In this document: positions 17,330 through 26,293 of the stretch, piece after piece
How positions within the stretch are numbered: the first letter of the stretch is position 1
How the letters are laid out: the number at the start of each line of letters is the position of its first letter
From: Clostridia bacterium
GTDB lineage: Bacteria > Bacillota > Clostridia > TANB77 > UBA1234
Direction of reading: 5' to 3'
DNA length: 64,000 nt
Assembly: GCA_017521465.1 (NCBI GenBank)
Contig: JAFXCN010000001.1
Coordinates: 68,762 to 132,761, forward strand
Translations under genes and position numbers: made by a program
Notes under the pieces: generated by a model
What the model was told of the DNA's origin: nothing
The model's input: the letters and a program-made list of their open reading frames with translations, nothing else
The model's database searches: none

Positions 17330-17899
17330 ATGAAAGTTTTGCTTATTCGACACGGTGAACCTTGCTACGAAAACGTTCGAAGCCTTAATCTAGTTTCTTA
17401 TGTTGCTGAACTCACTCCTCTAGGAGTTGCTCAAGCAGAAGAAGTTGCAGATGATGTACGGTTACAAGATGCCGATTTGATTGTTTCTTCACCTTTTACT
17501 AGAGCACTTCAAACTGCTTCTATCATTTCTCGCAAAACACAAATTCCGCTTGTTGTTGAACCACAGTTCCACGAGTGGCTAGGCGATACTTCTCATATTT
17601 TTACTCTCGATCCTAAATATGGTCGTGCTGCATATCATGAATTTTACGATAATAATTTTGAACGAAATCCTGATTGTATTTACAACTGGGAATCTGCAAG
17701 CCACATCGCCGAACGCGCTTTCCGTGGTATGAAAGAATATTATAATATGGGCTATAAAAAGATTATTGTTGTTGCTCATGCAATGTTTATTCGTACCTTT
17801 GGATATGATAAGCAACAAATTCCTCACTGCAATGTGTACGAATATGAATTTAATGAAAATTCTCATTATGATGGTTTCACTCCATGGCGCGGTGAATAA
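17330..17899 (+). CDS. Histidine phosphatase superfamily protein
   Basis: A 189-residue phosphoglycerate-mutase-like phosphatase. The catalytic LIRHGEP lies at residues 5-11, SSPFTRALQTA supplies the second arginine, and the second histidine is in VVAHAMF (most relatives have a G or S after the H). The start at 17330 follows GAAGGAGGA; a longer frame upstream has no site. Substrate is unknown. It is a single-gene plus-strand cassette with its own promoter and terminator between minus-strand genes. Confidence 0.88.
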   Translation: MKVLLIRHGEPCYENVRSLNLVSYVAELTPLGVAQAEEVADDVRLQDADLIVSSPFTRALQTASIISRKTQIPLVVEPQFHEWLGDTSHIFTLDPKYGRAAYHEFYDNNFERNPDCIYNWESASHIAERAFRGMKEYYNMGYKKIIVVAHAMFIRTFGYDKQQIPHCNVYEYEFNENSHYDGFTPWRGE

Positions 17900-17901
17900 C
17901 T

Positions 17902-17940
17902 AAAAAGAACCACCAGTTTCAAACTGGTGGTTCTTTTTTT
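17902..17940. terminator. Bidirectional terminator
   Basis: AAAAAGAACCACCAGTTT, CAAACTGGTGGTTC and a T run. Confidence 0.93.
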
Positions 17941-18571
17941 ATAAATCCCATTTAATATTATTTACTGTTTCTTCAGGTTTTTCGTCTTTCTGTTCCATTT
18001 CCATTCCTGGCTGAATGTCTGATTGCACTTCTTCATTTAATACTGGTTTTTCTGGTTCATCTTGCATTAATTCATTTAACTTGTTTTTAAGCAAGATTGC
18101 TGCTGCTTCAGCCGCTACCAAATATACCACTGCAGTTATTCCCCAAATTAGTCTTGCTTCGTTAGCCGCTTCTGTCATCATAGTTTCAAATGCCTCTTCT
18201 CCTATCATAAGCTTGTACATTGAAAGTTCTGCCTCTCTTGATTTCACAATTGAATGAACACTATACAATCCATATGCAAATACTATTATTGCAACAATTA
18301 ATGGTACTATAAATATTTTTTTCCTCATATTTTGTTCATCAGATTTTTTACATTTCTTTGCTGAACTTTTTATATTAAAGAAAGTAAAAACAAATGCAAC
18401 AATTCCTACTGGTAAAAACCTTGTGAAGATTATTGATAAATCGTCAGACATAAGTGCAACTACATCTCCTATACTAATTACAATATATAATAGTATAACA
18501 TGAAATGTAATAAAGTTTTTCATAAACATACCAGGATTAAATTCTTTTTCTACTTTTTCTTTTTTACTCAT
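17939..18571 (-). CDS. Membrane protein of unknown function
   Basis: A 210-residue protein with about four hydrophobic segments (near residues 17-37, 45-62, 84-103 and 138-160) and a charged Glu/Gln-rich cytoplasmic tail (residues 165-205). The start at 18571 follows GGGAGGAA. It lies 25 bp downstream of the M48 protease and is probably co-transcribed with it. No family recognised. Confidence 0.75.
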   Translation of the reverse strand: MSKKEKVEKEFNPGMFMKNFITFHVILLYIVISIGDVVALMSDDLSIIFTRFLPVGIVAFVFTFFNIKSSAKKCKKSDEQNMRKKIFIVPLIVAIIVFAYGLYSVHSIVKSREAELSMYKLMIGEEAFETMMTEAANEARLIWGITAVVYLVAAEAAAILLKNKLNELMQDEPEKPVLNEEVQSDIQPGMEMEQKDEKPEETVNNIKWDL

Positions 18572-18596
18572 GATAATTCCTCCCTTATTTTATTAA

Positions 18597-20204
18597 TTAA
18601 ATTCCAAATGATGCAATTAACGCAAATATTGCTAATGCCATTAGTATATAACAGAATACCCTTACTGTTTTATATGTATGACATTTCTTTACTTTTCCAT
18701 CTACTTCCATCGAATATATTTCAACATATGGAACAACACCTCTTCTATACCATCCCTTTATTTTTACTTCTTTATCAAAGTTTTCTTCTGCTTTAAATAT
18801 TGCAAATAATTTTTCTAGTACATGTAAAGGTTGTGTATAATCTAAGAATATAATTCCCGTGTCATCTTTCAATACAAAATCTTCATTAAATATACATCCA
18901 GGATTTCCTCTACCTATAATTTTACCATTTAAAATACAAGGAATACTTGTAACATTTGAAACTTTTACTTCGCTTAATAAATTTGCTACATTTGTTTCAT
19001 CATATCCTTCATTTCTATGCGTATAATTTAGTTGTATGAATAATGATGCTACAAAAAGAATACCAAATATTCCTGTAACCATTAATAAATTTCCTTCTAC
19101 AAATATCACAAAGAAAATAAAGAATAAAATTAAAATTATCCAAGGTGCACTTGCTATTAATAGTTCTTTTACAAAATCATCCACATATGATTCTTGCTTT
19201 TGCTCATTAAACACAATATATCTTTCTTGATTAAATTCTTCGCATCTATCTGAAATTGCCAACAACCTATTAGATATAAGTGGATGTGTCGAATTTAGCT
19301 CTTGCAATTTAGCCCATATGTTCCATCTTTCCCATCTCATAGCTTTAACGATATTTTCTTTTGAAACACCTCCATTATTATACGAACCAATCGCAACACC
19401 TTTTGAAATCTTAGCATTACTAATTCCTAAAGCATTACCTTCCGCAACCTTACTTTTTCCTGCCTTATCACCAATTGAAAGGCCAAAACCAATTTTTACT
19501 AAAGCATTAGCAAGTGCCGTTGGATTTTTGGTTTCTTCTAGTGAAAAACTATCTGCATAATATTCTCTTGTTCTTGAAAGCCATAGAATTATGTATTGAC
19601 TAGCAATATATAAAACGTATGCTAACAGTCCGATCATTGCACCATAGTCTTTGCTATCACTATCATTACTTCTACTTGACGAATTATTTCGAGTTCCCAA
19701 TAATATTTCATACACATAGTACAATAATAATGGAACAATTTGTGCAACTGTCATAAAAATCATATCATGATGAACAGCATGTCCTAATTCGTGCGCAACA
19801 ACCGCTTTAACTTCTTCTTCATTTAAAAGATTTAAAATTCCCCTTGTTATGACCACACGAGCATCATTCTTTGTTCTACCATATGTAAAAGCATTCGGAC
19901 TTCCATCATCAATAAATCCGATTTTGGGATATTTCATGTTATGTTTTTCACAAGACTCTTTTATAAATTCTTTTAAATATTCTGGTAATTCATAATCAAA
20001 CTTTGTTTTATAGAAACATTTAAATACAAAATCATTCAAATTTGGAGCAATAAAGAATTGAATCACTATTATAACCAAACTTAATAAAATACCTGTCGAT
20101 ATTGGCAATTCTGCTATTGCAAATGCTAAAATGATTACAGCAGCCAAAACACCATATAATCCACCAAGTGTTATTAAAGATATTGCTATCAAATTCTTTT
20201 TCAT
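18597..20204 (-). CDS. M48 family membrane metalloprotease (HtpX-like)
   Basis: A 535-residue zinc protease. Two N-terminal helices (residues 6-55), then the catalytic domain with VVAHELGHAVHHD (HExxH at 138-142), a third metal ligand likely in SRTREYYADSFSLEE (about residue 210), and STHPLISNRL, typical of HtpX relatives. Two more helices follow (about 340-385), then a soluble C-terminal domain of about 150 residues that ordinary HtpX (about 290 residues) lacks. The start at 20204 gives a 6-nt gap to AAGGGGG; an ATG two codons upstream abuts the site. Role in membrane protein quality control is inferred from the family. Confidence 0.88.
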   Translation of the reverse strand: MKKNLIAISLITLGGLYGVLAAVIILAFAIAELPISTGILLSLVIIVIQFFIAPNLNDFVFKCFYKTKFDYELPEYLKEFIKESCEKHNMKYPKIGFIDDGSPNAFTYGRTKNDARVVITRGILNLLNEEEVKAVVAHELGHAVHHDMIFMTVAQIVPLLLYYVYEILLGTRNNSSSRSNDSDSKDYGAMIGLLAYVLYIASQYIILWLSRTREYYADSFSLEETKNPTALANALVKIGFGLSIGDKAGKSKVAEGNALGISNAKISKGVAIGSYNNGGVSKENIVKAMRWERWNIWAKLQELNSTHPLISNRLLAISDRCEEFNQERYIVFNEQKQESYVDDFVKELLIASAPWIILILFFIFFVIFVEGNLLMVTGIFGILFVASLFIQLNYTHRNEGYDETNVANLLSEVKVSNVTSIPCILNGKIIGRGNPGCIFNEDFVLKDDTGIIFLDYTQPLHVLEKLFAIFKAEENFDKEVKIKGWYRRGVVPYVEIYSMEVDGKVKKCHTYKTVRVFCYILMALAIFALIASFGI

Positions 20205-20490
20205 ATGCATCCCCCTTTTCTTTTGTTATACATCTTATTTAATTCGTGTACCTAACTATATTTTACCACAGCCCAACTAACCAAATCAATATTTTCTTAG
20301 AAACTCTAAGCTTACATCTTTTTTTATATTACATTTTCCTTACGGCTTATTGTTTTTGGCAACTAAAAAAATTTTTCAATAAAAAATTTTTTAGTTTTTT
20401 GTTAAAATTTCTATACTACAGTGTATACGCCGTATTTCCGTAGTCTTAAAGCGCCTTTTATCTTTGGTGACAGCGCTTTCGAAAATTATG
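20205..20490. other. Intergenic region upstream of the M48 protease
   Basis: About 285 bp without a gene. It holds a likely minus-strand -10 (TAAAAT, about 20261-20266) and an AT-rich inverted repeat AACTAAAAAAA...TTTTTTAGTT at about 20359-20396, which may be a terminator. Nothing else was recognised. Confidence 0.5.
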
Positions 20491-20519
20491 TTGACTTTGT
20501 TTTGTTAGCATGATATACT
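20491..20519 (+). promoter_or_regulatory. Promoter of the 20579-21477 cassette
   Basis: TTGACT (20491-20496), 17 bp, TATACT (20514-20519); the flanks TTATGTTGACTTT and CTAACCGCGAAA resemble those at 17241. Confidence 0.8.
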
Positions 20520-20578
20520 AACCGCGAAATTCAAAAGAAATACCATAACCTACTCAACTTTTGAAGGAGGAAATACAT

Positions 20579-20977
20579 ATGCAAAAACTACCACATATCC
20601 CACGTGTTGCAAATAAATATGCTTTAACAATTAATGATATCAAAAATTTGCGTGTTGGTAGACATGACTTAATTAATCCGAATCTTTTTTGGTGGAATAA
20701 TCTTTGTTCTGCTTGGTTTATTTTTGGAGTTGATGATTCTAAAATGGAAGATGCCAATTGCAACGAATATTGGATTACAATTTATGATGAGAAAGCACCT
20801 CGTAATGCAGGCAAATTTACCTTTAAGATTACTCGGTCTAGTGGTGTACATCCATACTCTTTTGAAGAGTTCTATAATCCGAAAGATATTGAGAGTAAGA
20901 ACGATTTGGTAATTCAAGAAAAGTTTCTTAATACAATAAATCAACTTATTGATATGGGTATCTTAGTACGAACTTAA
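20579..20977 (+). CDS. Hypothetical protein, first gene of a two-gene cassette
   Basis: A 132-residue soluble protein I do not recognise. It reads as mixed alpha/beta with several aromatic residues (LFWWNNLCSAWFIFGVDD, then NEYWITIYDEKAPR). The start at 20579 follows GAAGGAGGAAATACAT; an ATG six codons upstream overlaps the binding site. The next gene begins 14 bp later behind AAAAGGAGG, so the pair is one transcript from the promoter at 20491. Confidence 0.75.
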   Translation: MQKLPHIPRVANKYALTINDIKNLRVGRHDLINPNLFWWNNLCSAWFIFGVDDSKMEDANCNEYWITIYDEKAPRNAGKFTFKITRSSGVHPYSFEEFYNPKDIESKNDLVIQEKFLNTINQLIDMGILVRT

Positions 20978-20991
20978 AAGGAGGTCTATCT

Positions 20992-21477
20992 ATGCGGGAA
21001 AGCCGATTTGCAAAACAGCTGACCAGCGAACAAATTTGTTCATTTCTGCAAAAAGTTGGGTTTAATAACCCTATTCCTGTTACGAGAAACGATGTTCCTA
21101 CGATTTTGGCTGAATTTTATGATTTTTGTATTTCGAATAATTCATGTGATTGGAATGAAACATTCTACATTTTCTTCAAAGATAATAACATTCCCTATCT
21201 TATGATGTATACAGATTATTATTTTTCAATTAATAAAGTACTCAGACTTCAAAGTGCAGGAGAAGATATTATTCCATTCCCCCACGATCCTCAAACTCAT
21301 AAAATCGCTTGGGGTCATTTACTTTACAGCATTTTTAAGAAAGACTATGAGGTTTTTTGGTGGGAAGAAAGATACGAAAGTCGTCAAAGACTTGAAGAAT
21401 CACTCAATCAAGCACTTCGCGATTTTGATGATGAATCTGATAAAACAATTAAGAAAATTAAAAATGGTAAATATTAA
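20992..21477 (+). CDS. Hypothetical protein, second gene of a two-gene cassette
   Basis: A 161-residue soluble protein, acidic and helical at the C-terminus (RLEESLNQALRDFDDESDK), with an aromatic central part (WWEERYESRQR). No known family. It is followed directly by a terminator (21478-21513). The tight pairing with the previous gene suggests the two proteins act together. Confidence 0.75.
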   Translation: MRESRFAKQLTSEQICSFLQKVGFNNPIPVTRNDVPTILAEFYDFCISNNSCDWNETFYIFFKDNNIPYLMMYTDYYFSINKVLRLQSAGEDIIPFPHDPQTHKIAWGHLLYSIFKKDYEVFWWEERYESRQRLEESLNQALRDFDDESDKTIKKIKNGKY

Positions 21478-21513
21478 GCCAAAAGCTCTCTGTGTAATAC
21501 ACAGAGAGCTTTC
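21478..21513. terminator. Terminator of the two-gene cassette
   Basis: AAAAGCTCTCTGTGT, short loop, ACACAGAGAGCTTTC. Confidence 0.9.
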
Positions 21514-21516
21514 TTC

Positions 21517-22033
21517 TTATTCTTCTTTTAAAATATATCTCCATAATCTATTCTGATCTTTTTTTGATGCATAACCAATTCCAACTCTTTTATCTTTATA
21601 ATATTTAAACTTCTTTACATCATCTTCTAACCACAATGAACTTTTCTTTTCTACTTTTTTGGCATTCAGTTCTTTATCTATTTGCAACATTTTTGTTAGT
21701 TTGCCGTGGACCATCCGCTTCCACCGTTGCTCTTATCAATATAGCTTGTGGCTCATCAACTTTTCCGGTAACAATATTCAAAAGATAATGAATTCCATAA
21801 CACAAATAAATATAATATCTTCCAGGTTTGCCATACATTACTTCCGTTCTTTTGGTTCTTCCTTTATGAGCATGACAAGCAGTATCTTCTTCTCCTCTAT
21901 ACACTTCAACTTCAGATATACGAAGTACTATTCGTTTACCATCAATTTCTCTAACTAACAACTTACCTATTAATTCAGGCGCAATTTCTAATGCATCTCT
22001 ATTAAAGAAATCGTTTTTAATAATTATTGACAT
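21517..22033 (-). pseudogene. 3-methyladenine DNA glycosylase (MPG/AAG family), frameshifted
   Basis: The first 119 codons from 22033 match the family: FFNRDALEIAPELIGKLLVR, YRGEEDTACHAHKGRTKRTE and MYGKPGRYYIYLCYGIHYLL. The frame then runs into EADGPRQTNKNVANR and stops. The expected GPGKLTK continuation is in another frame (HGKLTKMLQIDKELNAK to the end at 21517). One extra base near 21706, between the codons for Pro and Gly, explains both. The gene is otherwise complete. It could be a genuine pseudogene or a sequence error. It closes the nadE-nadD-Nudix unit. Confidence 0.85.
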
Positions 22034-22039
22034 ATTTTT

Positions 22040-22471
22040 TTAATCCTCTATTTTTTTATAAAACAACTTCATTTTTCTTGCTTCCGGAAGCAAGTGTTCA
22101 CTTATAGAAGTTGATAATATTGTTTCGTCTTCGCCTTCTTCAAACCAATGGTATTTCAATATTTCTTCATTTGGTTTTAATTCTACATCAATTTCTTTTT
22201 TAGCAAGTAACATATGCATGTGTATCATTAAACTGTAATCAGATGCAGCATGTTCACAAAAATCTAATATCGGCTCAAAATCCTCTTCAGATATTTCAAA
22301 ACCATTTCTAATTTCTTCTTTACATTCTCGTACAGCAGCCTGCAATATCGTCTCTCCTTCTTCAATAGAGCCACCAACTAATGTAAATTTATTATTTTTT
22401 GCTGATTTAACTGATTGAGAAATCAAAAGTTTACCATCTTTAAAAAAAGCTATGCCAACTACTTCTTTCAT
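22040..22471 (-). CDS. Nudix hydrolase
   Basis: A 143-residue hydrolase of nucleoside diphosphate derivatives. The Nudix box is present near residue 34: GGSIEEGETILQAAVRECKE then EI, with the metal-binding glutamates. The substrate cannot be read from the sequence; its position after nadE and nadD might suggest NAD-related house-cleaning, an inference only. It is 9 bp from nadD. Confidence 0.88.
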   Translation of the reverse strand: MKEVVGIAFFKDGKLLISQSVKSAKNNKFTLVGGSIEEGETILQAAVRECKEEIRNGFEISEEDFEPILDFCEHAASDYSLMIHMHMLLAKKEIDVELKPNEEILKYHWFEEGEDETILSTSISEHLLPEARKMKLFYKKIED

Positions 22472-22480
22472 TTTTTTCTC

Positions 22481-23047
22481 CTAACAATATAATTTATTAT
22501 TCATTACATATTGAATAACTTCCTTATCTAAATATTGCTCAATATCCTCAAAATCTGAATTTTTTATTTTCTCTCTAATTTTTGTAGATGAAATATCCAT
22601 TTGTGGAAAATCTTTTAAAAGAACAAAACTATCGTCTTTTTCAAATTTCTTTATGTGTTCTTCCATATCTATTCCATTTCTTCCTAAGACTACAACTTTA
22701 TGCTTTAATATTTCTTCAACATTTGCCCATAAATGAAATTTAATAATATTATCTGCACCAATTATCAGATATAAATCATCATCAAAATCAGTTGTGAGTT
22801 CATCAAGTATTTGATATGTAGATCTAAAATTACTATATTTCATACTAACAATAATCTTTTCATTTTCGTATATTTTTAACATCCTATATCTATGTTCAAT
22901 ATCAACCAAATCATTCTTATCCCAATAACTTTCAGTTGGTATTAATAAAATTTTATCTATTATATTATTATCTAACAAATATTTGGCAACACCTATATGA
23001 CCTTTATGTACTGGATCAAAGCTGCCTACATACACACCAAGTCTCAT
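22481..23047 (-). CDS. nadD: Nicotinate-nucleotide adenylyltransferase NadD
   Basis: A 188-residue adenylyltransferase making deamido-NAD from nicotinate mononucleotide and ATP. The nucleotidyltransferase motif VGSFDPVHKGHIGVAKY is at residues 5-21 and the second, DISSTKIREKI (ISSTxIR), near residue 155. The start at 23047 lies one base after the nadE stop (TAAGATG), with AAAGGAG inside the end of nadE, so the two are translationally coupled. A longer frame inside nadE is not used. Confidence 0.9.
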   Translation of the reverse strand: MRLGVYVGSFDPVHKGHIGVAKYLLDNNIIDKILLIPTESYWDKNDLVDIEHRYRMLKIYENEKIIVSMKYSNFRSTYQILDELTTDFDDDLYLIIGADNIIKFHLWANVEEILKHKVVVLGRNGIDMEEHIKKFEKDDSFVLLKDFPQMDISSTKIREKIKNSDFEDIEQYLDKEVIQYVMNNKLYC

Positions 23048-23048
23048 C

Positions 23049-23804
23049 TTATTCTCCTTTTCTATATGTTGGAATTGAAAATTTGTGTCTACTTCCATTG
23101 TGTAATCTTTCAACTTTATTTTTAGTTTCTTCATCTAATTCTTCATTATTTATATACATTTCAATTGATTTATATGTCACTCCTAATTTATCTTCATCAC
23201 TCTGATTTGATAATCCATCACTAGGCACTTTATACAATACTTTCTCAGGAACTTTTAAAACTTCACCAATTTTTAAAACTTCACTAACAGTTAAATCTGC
23301 AATAGTAGCAATATCATGAACAGAATCTCCACCTTTTGTAAAATATCCTACAAAAAGTTCTGATTTATTTGAAGTTCCAGCCACCAAATATGTTTTTCCT
23401 GTAACTGCAGACATAAGTGCTGCCAAATAGTAACATGTAGACATTCTAAAACGAGGTTTAATATTTATATCACTATTTTTAGTTTGTTCTTCTGTAAAAT
23501 CTCCAATTTTTGAAATCTCATTTTTAAAGGCGTCGAAAACACTTGTTAAATCTACATTTAATAGTTTAAACCCATAATAATCACTTATAAGTTTTGCATC
23601 TTCTTTATCTTCATCTTTTGAATGACATGGTAATGTAACGCCTACAACATTTTCAGCACCTAATGCTTTAACAAACAGAGCTGCCACAACTGCAGAATCT
23701 TTTCCACCACTTATACCTAAAACAGCACCACCCAAGTTGTTCTTAGCGTAATATTCTCTAATAAATTCTACTATTTTTTCTGTTTCCTTTTCTGCATCAA
23801 ACAT
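23049..23804 (-). CDS. nadE: NH3-dependent NAD+ synthetase NadE
   Basis: A 251-residue enzyme that amidates deamido-NAD to NAD with ammonia and ATP. The PP-loop GISGGKDSAVVAALF lies near residue 34 and VAGTSNKSELFVGYFTKGGD further on. No glutaminase domain, so ammonia is used directly. The start at 23804 follows AAAGGAGG by 7 nt; the in-frame ATG eight codons upstream precedes the site. It leads the unit nadE-nadD-Nudix-glycosylase and thus completes the final two steps of NAD synthesis. Confidence 0.95.
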   Translation of the reverse strand: MFDAEKETEKIVEFIREYYAKNNLGGAVLGISGGKDSAVVAALFVKALGAENVVGVTLPCHSKDEDKEDAKLISDYYGFKLLNVDLTSVFDAFKNEISKIGDFTEEQTKNSDINIKPRFRMSTCYYLAALMSAVTGKTYLVAGTSNKSELFVGYFTKGGDSVHDIATIADLTVSEVLKIGEVLKVPEKVLYKVPSDGLSNQSDEDKLGVTYKSIEMYINNEELDEETKNKVERLHNGSRHKFSIPTYRKGE

Positions 23805-23927
23805 ACTAATACCTCCTTTTACTCTCATTAGTATAACTATTTTGCAAGCCTAATTTTCAAAATGATTATATCAGATTTTTTGTGTTTTTTAAAGATATTA
23901 TTAATAATTTCTATTAAATAAATAAAG

Positions 23928-23956
23928 TTGAATTACTTATTTTTATCTTGTACAAT
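23928..23956 (+). promoter_or_regulatory. Promoter of the 23987 gene
   Basis: TTGAAT (23928-23933), 17 bp, TACAAT (23951-23956). Confidence 0.7.
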
Positions 23957-23986
23957 ATTATTATATTATAGATTGGAGGAATTTAA

Positions 23987-24544
23987 ATGAGAAAAACATG
24001 TAACATAGTTTTTATTTCATCCATTGCATTAATTATACTATCAGCTATCGCGCCTATTATTGGCCTATCAAATCCATTAGGAATGCAAGCATCAGCGTCA
24101 ACCGCATCTGCCTTCCACCTTTTAATTATATTTTTTAGCAGCATTTTTTCTTCAATTGTTTGCTTCTCAATTTTATTTTTTGTACTTATTTTTGCTCTTA
24201 TTGGATATTTGTTAACTTTTGGTAAATATGCAAAATGGAAAATTACAAATTTTAAAGTACTAAACTCTATTTCTGATTTTTTATGGTTATTATTATTAGG
24301 AATTCATGCTATTATGGCTATGATTTCATATGGTAATTATTCATTTTTTATAACATATACATTAATTTCTTTTTTAACTCTTGCCAAAATTATTTATGAT
24401 GTATATTTAATGTTTATAAAAAAAGAGGCATTCGATAATAATAATGTTTTAGAAGAAATTGATACTGTTGAAATCAGCGAGCCAATAGAAACTGATTATC
24501 AAATATCAGAAGAAACTATTGATGATGAATCAAATTTAAATTAA
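23987..24544 (+). CDS. Membrane protein of unknown function
   Basis: A 185-residue protein with four or five hydrophobic segments (about residues 7-27, 42-76, 98-118 and 121-142) and an acidic cytoplasmic tail (EEIDTVEISEPIETDYQIS). The start follows GGAGG. I do not recognise a family. It is 80 bp upstream of the secreted low-complexity protein and may be co-transcribed. Confidence 0.7.
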   Translation: MRKTCNIVFISSIALIILSAIAPIIGLSNPLGMQASASTASAFHLLIIFFSSIFSSIVCFSILFFVLIFALIGYLLTFGKYAKWKITNFKVLNSISDFLWLLLLGIHAIMAMISYGNYSFFITYTLISFLTLAKIIYDVYLMFIKKEAFDNNNVLEEIDTVEISEPIETDYQISEETIDDESNLN

Positions 24545-24624
24545 AAAATAATATTTTGAATATTTTTTGAAAATTTATAAATAATATTCTTGAGTTCATA
24601 AGAAAAATTTTAGGAGGGTAATTT

Positions 24625-25164
24625 ATGAATAAAAGAATATTATTTTTATTTGTATTAGTTACAATACTTTCAATATGTTCATTTAGCTTTGCAACATCAG
24701 TTGCAAATAACACTATGGGAAATGCTACAAATAACGCAGGAACAGCAACAGGAAATGTTGTAACTGATATTGGCAACGGCGCTGCTGGTGTTATCGACAG
24801 CACTGGAGATGCGTTACGAAGCGTCGGTGACGCTACTAGAAATGTAGGAAACGATATTGGTAATGCAGTAAGAGATACATTCGATGGAAATAACAACACG
24901 AATAACACTAATAATAGAAATACTACAACAACTGGTATAGATAACACAGATGATACAAACAATGATACTGATAGGGGATACACAACAAGAACTACAACAA
25001 GAGATGATTATGAAACAACAAGAACAGCTGCTACAGCCGGTGACACAACAGACACAACTTTCACATGGATAGTTGTAATCGTTGCTGCAGCTGCAGTCAT
25101 AGGCTTAATATGGTACTACTTCTCACCAAGTAACGACAATCACAGAAAAAAAGACAGATACTAA
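24625..25164 (+). CDS. Secreted low-complexity protein with C-terminal membrane anchor
   Basis: A 179-residue protein with a signal peptide (residues 1-24, cleavage likely after FSFA), a segment of GN-x-x-x-x repeats (GNATNNAGTATGNVVTDIGN, then GDALRSVGDATRNVGNDIGN), a Thr/Asn/Asp-rich linker, and a C-terminal helix (TWIVVIVAAAAVIGLIWYYF) with a basic tail. The repeat segment could form an amphipathic helix. Strong AGGAGGG site. No family recognised; probably a small cell-surface protein anchored at its C-terminus. Confidence 0.7.
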   Translation: MNKRILFLFVLVTILSICSFSFATSVANNTMGNATNNAGTATGNVVTDIGNGAAGVIDSTGDALRSVGDATRNVGNDIGNAVRDTFDGNNNTNNTNNRNTTTTGIDNTDDTNNDTDRGYTTRTTTRDDYETTRTAATAGDTTDTTFTWIVVIVAAAAVIGLIWYYFSPSNDNHRKKDRY

Positions 25165-25169
25165 AAAGC

Positions 25170-25290
25170 AGTGAATAATGAATAGTTAATAGTGAATAGT
25201 AAACAGGTACTTCCTGGCTTTGAAGCTACTATTCACTATTCACCATTCACTATTCACTTACTCTGCTTTGTGTAACGGTACGAAAACATA
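25170..25290. repeat. TTCACTATTCACTA palindrome plus GTGTAACGG fragment
   Basis: AAGCAGTGAATAATGAATAG...on the left pairs with ACTATTCACTATTCAC...CTGCTT on the right, an inverted repeat of about 95 bp, followed by GTGTAACGGTACGAAAAC, which resembles the GTAACGCAGTTCG elements. It sits between the secreted-protein gene and smpB and may also act as a terminator. Confidence 0.75.
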
Positions 25291-25293
25291 ACA

Positions 25294-25322
25294 TTGCAAA
25301 TCATTCAAATTTATGATAAAAT
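25294..25322 (+). promoter_or_regulatory. smpB promoter
   Basis: TTGCAA (25294-25299), 17 bp, TAAAAT (25317-25322), 22 bp before the smpB start. Confidence 0.7.
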
Positions 25323-25344
25323 ATGGTTCGTATGGAGGTTAGTT

Positions 25345-25794
25345 ATGTCAGATAGAGTTGTTGTTGCGAATAATCCTAAGGCTCGTCACGATTATTTTAT
25401 TAATGATACTTTAGAGTGTGGGATTGTTCTCGTTGGTACTGAAGTTAAATCTATTAGAGATGGTAAAGTTAATATGAAAGATAGTTATGCGCAAATTAAA
25501 GATGGTGAGCTTTTCATTTGTAATATGCATGTTAGTCCTTATGAGCGTGGTAATATTTTTAACAAAGATCCTTTGAGAACTAGAAAATTACTTGTACATA
25601 AGAGTGAGATTAGAAAATTAGTTGGTATGATTCAACAAAAAGGTGTTACATTAATTCCACTTTCTCTCTATTTCGACAAAAATCATGTTAAAGTTGAACT
25701 CGCTATTGCTAAAGGTAAAAAGTTATATGATAAACGTCAAGATATAGCCAAGAAAGATGCTGAACGAAGAATGTTACAACACGTTGATAAATAA
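25345..25794 (+). CDS. smpB: SsrA-binding protein SmpB
   Basis: A 149-residue partner of tmRNA in trans-translation, needed to rescue stalled ribosomes. Conserved stretches: [39 protein letters not shown], and the C-terminal [20 protein letters not shown] tail that enters the mRNA channel. The start at 25345 follows GGAGG; a longer frame has none. The tmRNA gene itself was not found in this window. Confidence 0.95.
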   Translation: MSDRVVVANNPKARHDYFINDTLECGIVLVGTEVKSIRDGKVNMKDSYAQIKDGELFICNMHVSPYERGNIFNKDPLRTRKLLVHKSEIRKLVGMIQQKGVTLIPLSLYFDKNHVKVELAIAKGKKLYDKRQDIAKKDAERRMLQHVDK

Positions 25795-25795
25795 T

Positions 25796-25832
25796 AAAAG
25801 AGATACAGATTTAATCCTCTGTATCTCTTTTT
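25796..25832. terminator. Bidirectional terminator after smpB
   Basis: AAAAGAGATACAGA, loop, TCTGTATCTCTTTTT. Confidence 0.88.
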
Positions 25833-26278
25833 ATTTTTTCAGGCGGAAATTCATTACTTTTCACCATCTCTAATAATTTGTTTAATTTTTTTAACGCACT
25901 TAGAACATCTTCAAATGTTATTAGATTTTGCTCGTACGCCTCTACTAATTCATCCAAATCTAATATTTCGTATGTCCCATTTTCGTATACTTTCAAGTCT
26001 ACTAATAAGTCTATAAATGTATGTGTATCCTCAGTTTGATTATAATCATAATTTATTATATCGCAGTACCAATATAAAAATTTTCCTTTGTTGTCAAAAA
26101 ATTTGCTTATCTTGTATCCTTCTTTTATATAGCTATATGATATCCCGCTTCCTATATCATTTCTTTTATTTATTGGTAACCACTTTGTTACTATTAATTC
26201 ATCATCTTGATATACAACTTCATCTTTTGATATATCTATTATTTCATTTGGAATGTATCTTTTTCTTAATAATTTCAT
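25811..26278 (-). CDS. DUF402 domain protein (nucleoside phosphatase-like)
   Basis: A 155-residue protein matching the DUF402/YgaC pattern: YKISKFFDNKGKFLYWYCDI, then FIDLLVDLKVYENGTYEILD and DELVEAYEQ. Structurally studied relatives are metal-dependent nucleoside di/triphosphatases; here activity is inferred. It is the last gene of a minus-strand unit after maf, 15 bp away. Confidence 0.8.
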   Translation of the reverse strand: MKLLRKRYIPNEIIDISKDEVVYQDDELIVTKWLPINKRNDIGSGISYSYIKEGYKISKFFDNKGKFLYWYCDIINYDYNQTEDTHTFIDLLVDLKVYENGTYEILDLDELVEAYEQNLITFEDVLSALKKLNKLLEMVKSNEFPPEKIKRDTED

Positions 26279-26293
26279 ATTTTTCCCCTCTTA

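Noticed and set aside
21517-22033. Programmed frameshift in the glycosylase gene
   Set aside because: No slippery heptamer or stimulatory structure is apparent at the break.
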